DNA of 6,279 bases. Source: Flavobacteriales bacterium (GTDB taxonomy: Bacteria; Bacteroidota; Bacteroidia; Flavobacteriales_D; Parvicellaceae). Below, piece after piece: positions 6,164 to 6,279 of this stretch. How positions within the stretch are numbered: the first letter of the stretch is position 1; the number at the start of each line of letters is the position of its first letter. A program made the translations under genes and the position numbers. The stretch spans positions 1-6,279 of the forward strand of contig JALWSJ010000186.1 of assembly GCA_026993705.1 (NCBI GenBank). The letters are read 5' to 3'. The notes under the pieces were generated by a model. The model worked only from the letters and a program-made list of their open reading frames with translations, searched no databases and had not been told where the DNA came from.

Positions 6164-6279
6164 GGGCGTTCCCCTAAAACACAAAACAAGCGTTACGCGG
6201 TAGCGTTATGCTTGTTTTGTGTTTTAGGGTCGGGCTATCACTACTCACTCTTTTGTGTTGCATAAGTGCAACACAAAAG
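6164..6279 (+). repeat. Structured intergenic repeat, copy B (cut by window end)
   Basis: This is the second copy of the element seen at 2865-3020, in the opposite orientation. Box 1, GGGCGTTCCC, is at 6164-6173. Hairpin 1 has a perfect 20-bp stem (6172-6191 with 6210-6229), topped by a G-T wobble, one pair, a T-T mismatch, an ACGC/GCGT stem (6195-6198, 6203-6206) and a GGTA loop. Box 2, GGTCGGGCTATC, is at 6228-6239. After a 10-nt spacer, hairpin 2 is a perfect 13-bp stem (6250-6262 with 6267-6279) with loop TAAG, ending at the window edge. No T tract follows hairpin 1, so it is not a standard terminator, although it may end or protect the operon transcript. The tail seen in copy A, if present, lies beyond the window. 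Confidence 0.75.

Noticed and set aside
6172..6229. Hairpin 1 of copy B as a simple intrinsic terminator
   Set aside because: It is followed by GTCGGGCTATC, not a T tract, and the same architecture occurs in copy A where no gene ends.

Overview
The window looks like a chromosomal segment from a member of the Bacteroidota, most likely a flavobacterium. The evidence is the AT-rich sequence, start codons preceded by A/T tracts instead of Shine-Dalgarno sites, two matches to the Bacteroidota promoter (TTTG, about 19 nt, TAnnTTTG), a Bacteroidota-type alternative GlmU-like protein, and a TPR protein related to that phylum's TPR sensor proteins. The genus cannot be fixed from the sequence alone.

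Layout: two divergent two-gene operons share a 380-bp intergenic region. The leftward operon (2713 down to 88) encodes a GlmU-like sugar-phosphate nucleotidyl/acetyltransferase followed 13 nt later by a phosphohexomutase. Together they suggest nucleotide-sugar synthesis for the cell envelope, probably around UDP-GlcNAc or a related sugar. The rightward operon (3094 to 6151) encodes an Amidohydro_3-type metal-dependent hydrolase with a probable lipoprotein signal, followed 10 nt later by an exported nine-TPR protein with a C-terminal membrane anchor. Both products should sit at the membrane facing the periplasm; their substrate and partners are unknown.

The most unusual content is non-coding. 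Two copies of one structured element flank the rightward operon in inverted orientation: copy A at 2865-3020 (minus) and copy B at 6164-6279 (plus, cut by the window end). Each has the box GGGCGTTCCC, a long hairpin whose arm sequence differs between copies while pairing is kept, the box GGTCGGGCTATC, a spacer of 8-10 nt, and a second hairpin starting CTTTTG and ending CAAAAG. Conserved boxes with covarying stems point to a selected RNA or single-stranded DNA structure, either a dispersed structured RNA or a REP/MITE-like mobile repeat. Copy A sits between the two divergent promoters; copy B starts 12 nt after the TPR stop codon. No rRNA, tRNA, CRISPR array, transposase gene or prophage gene is visible.
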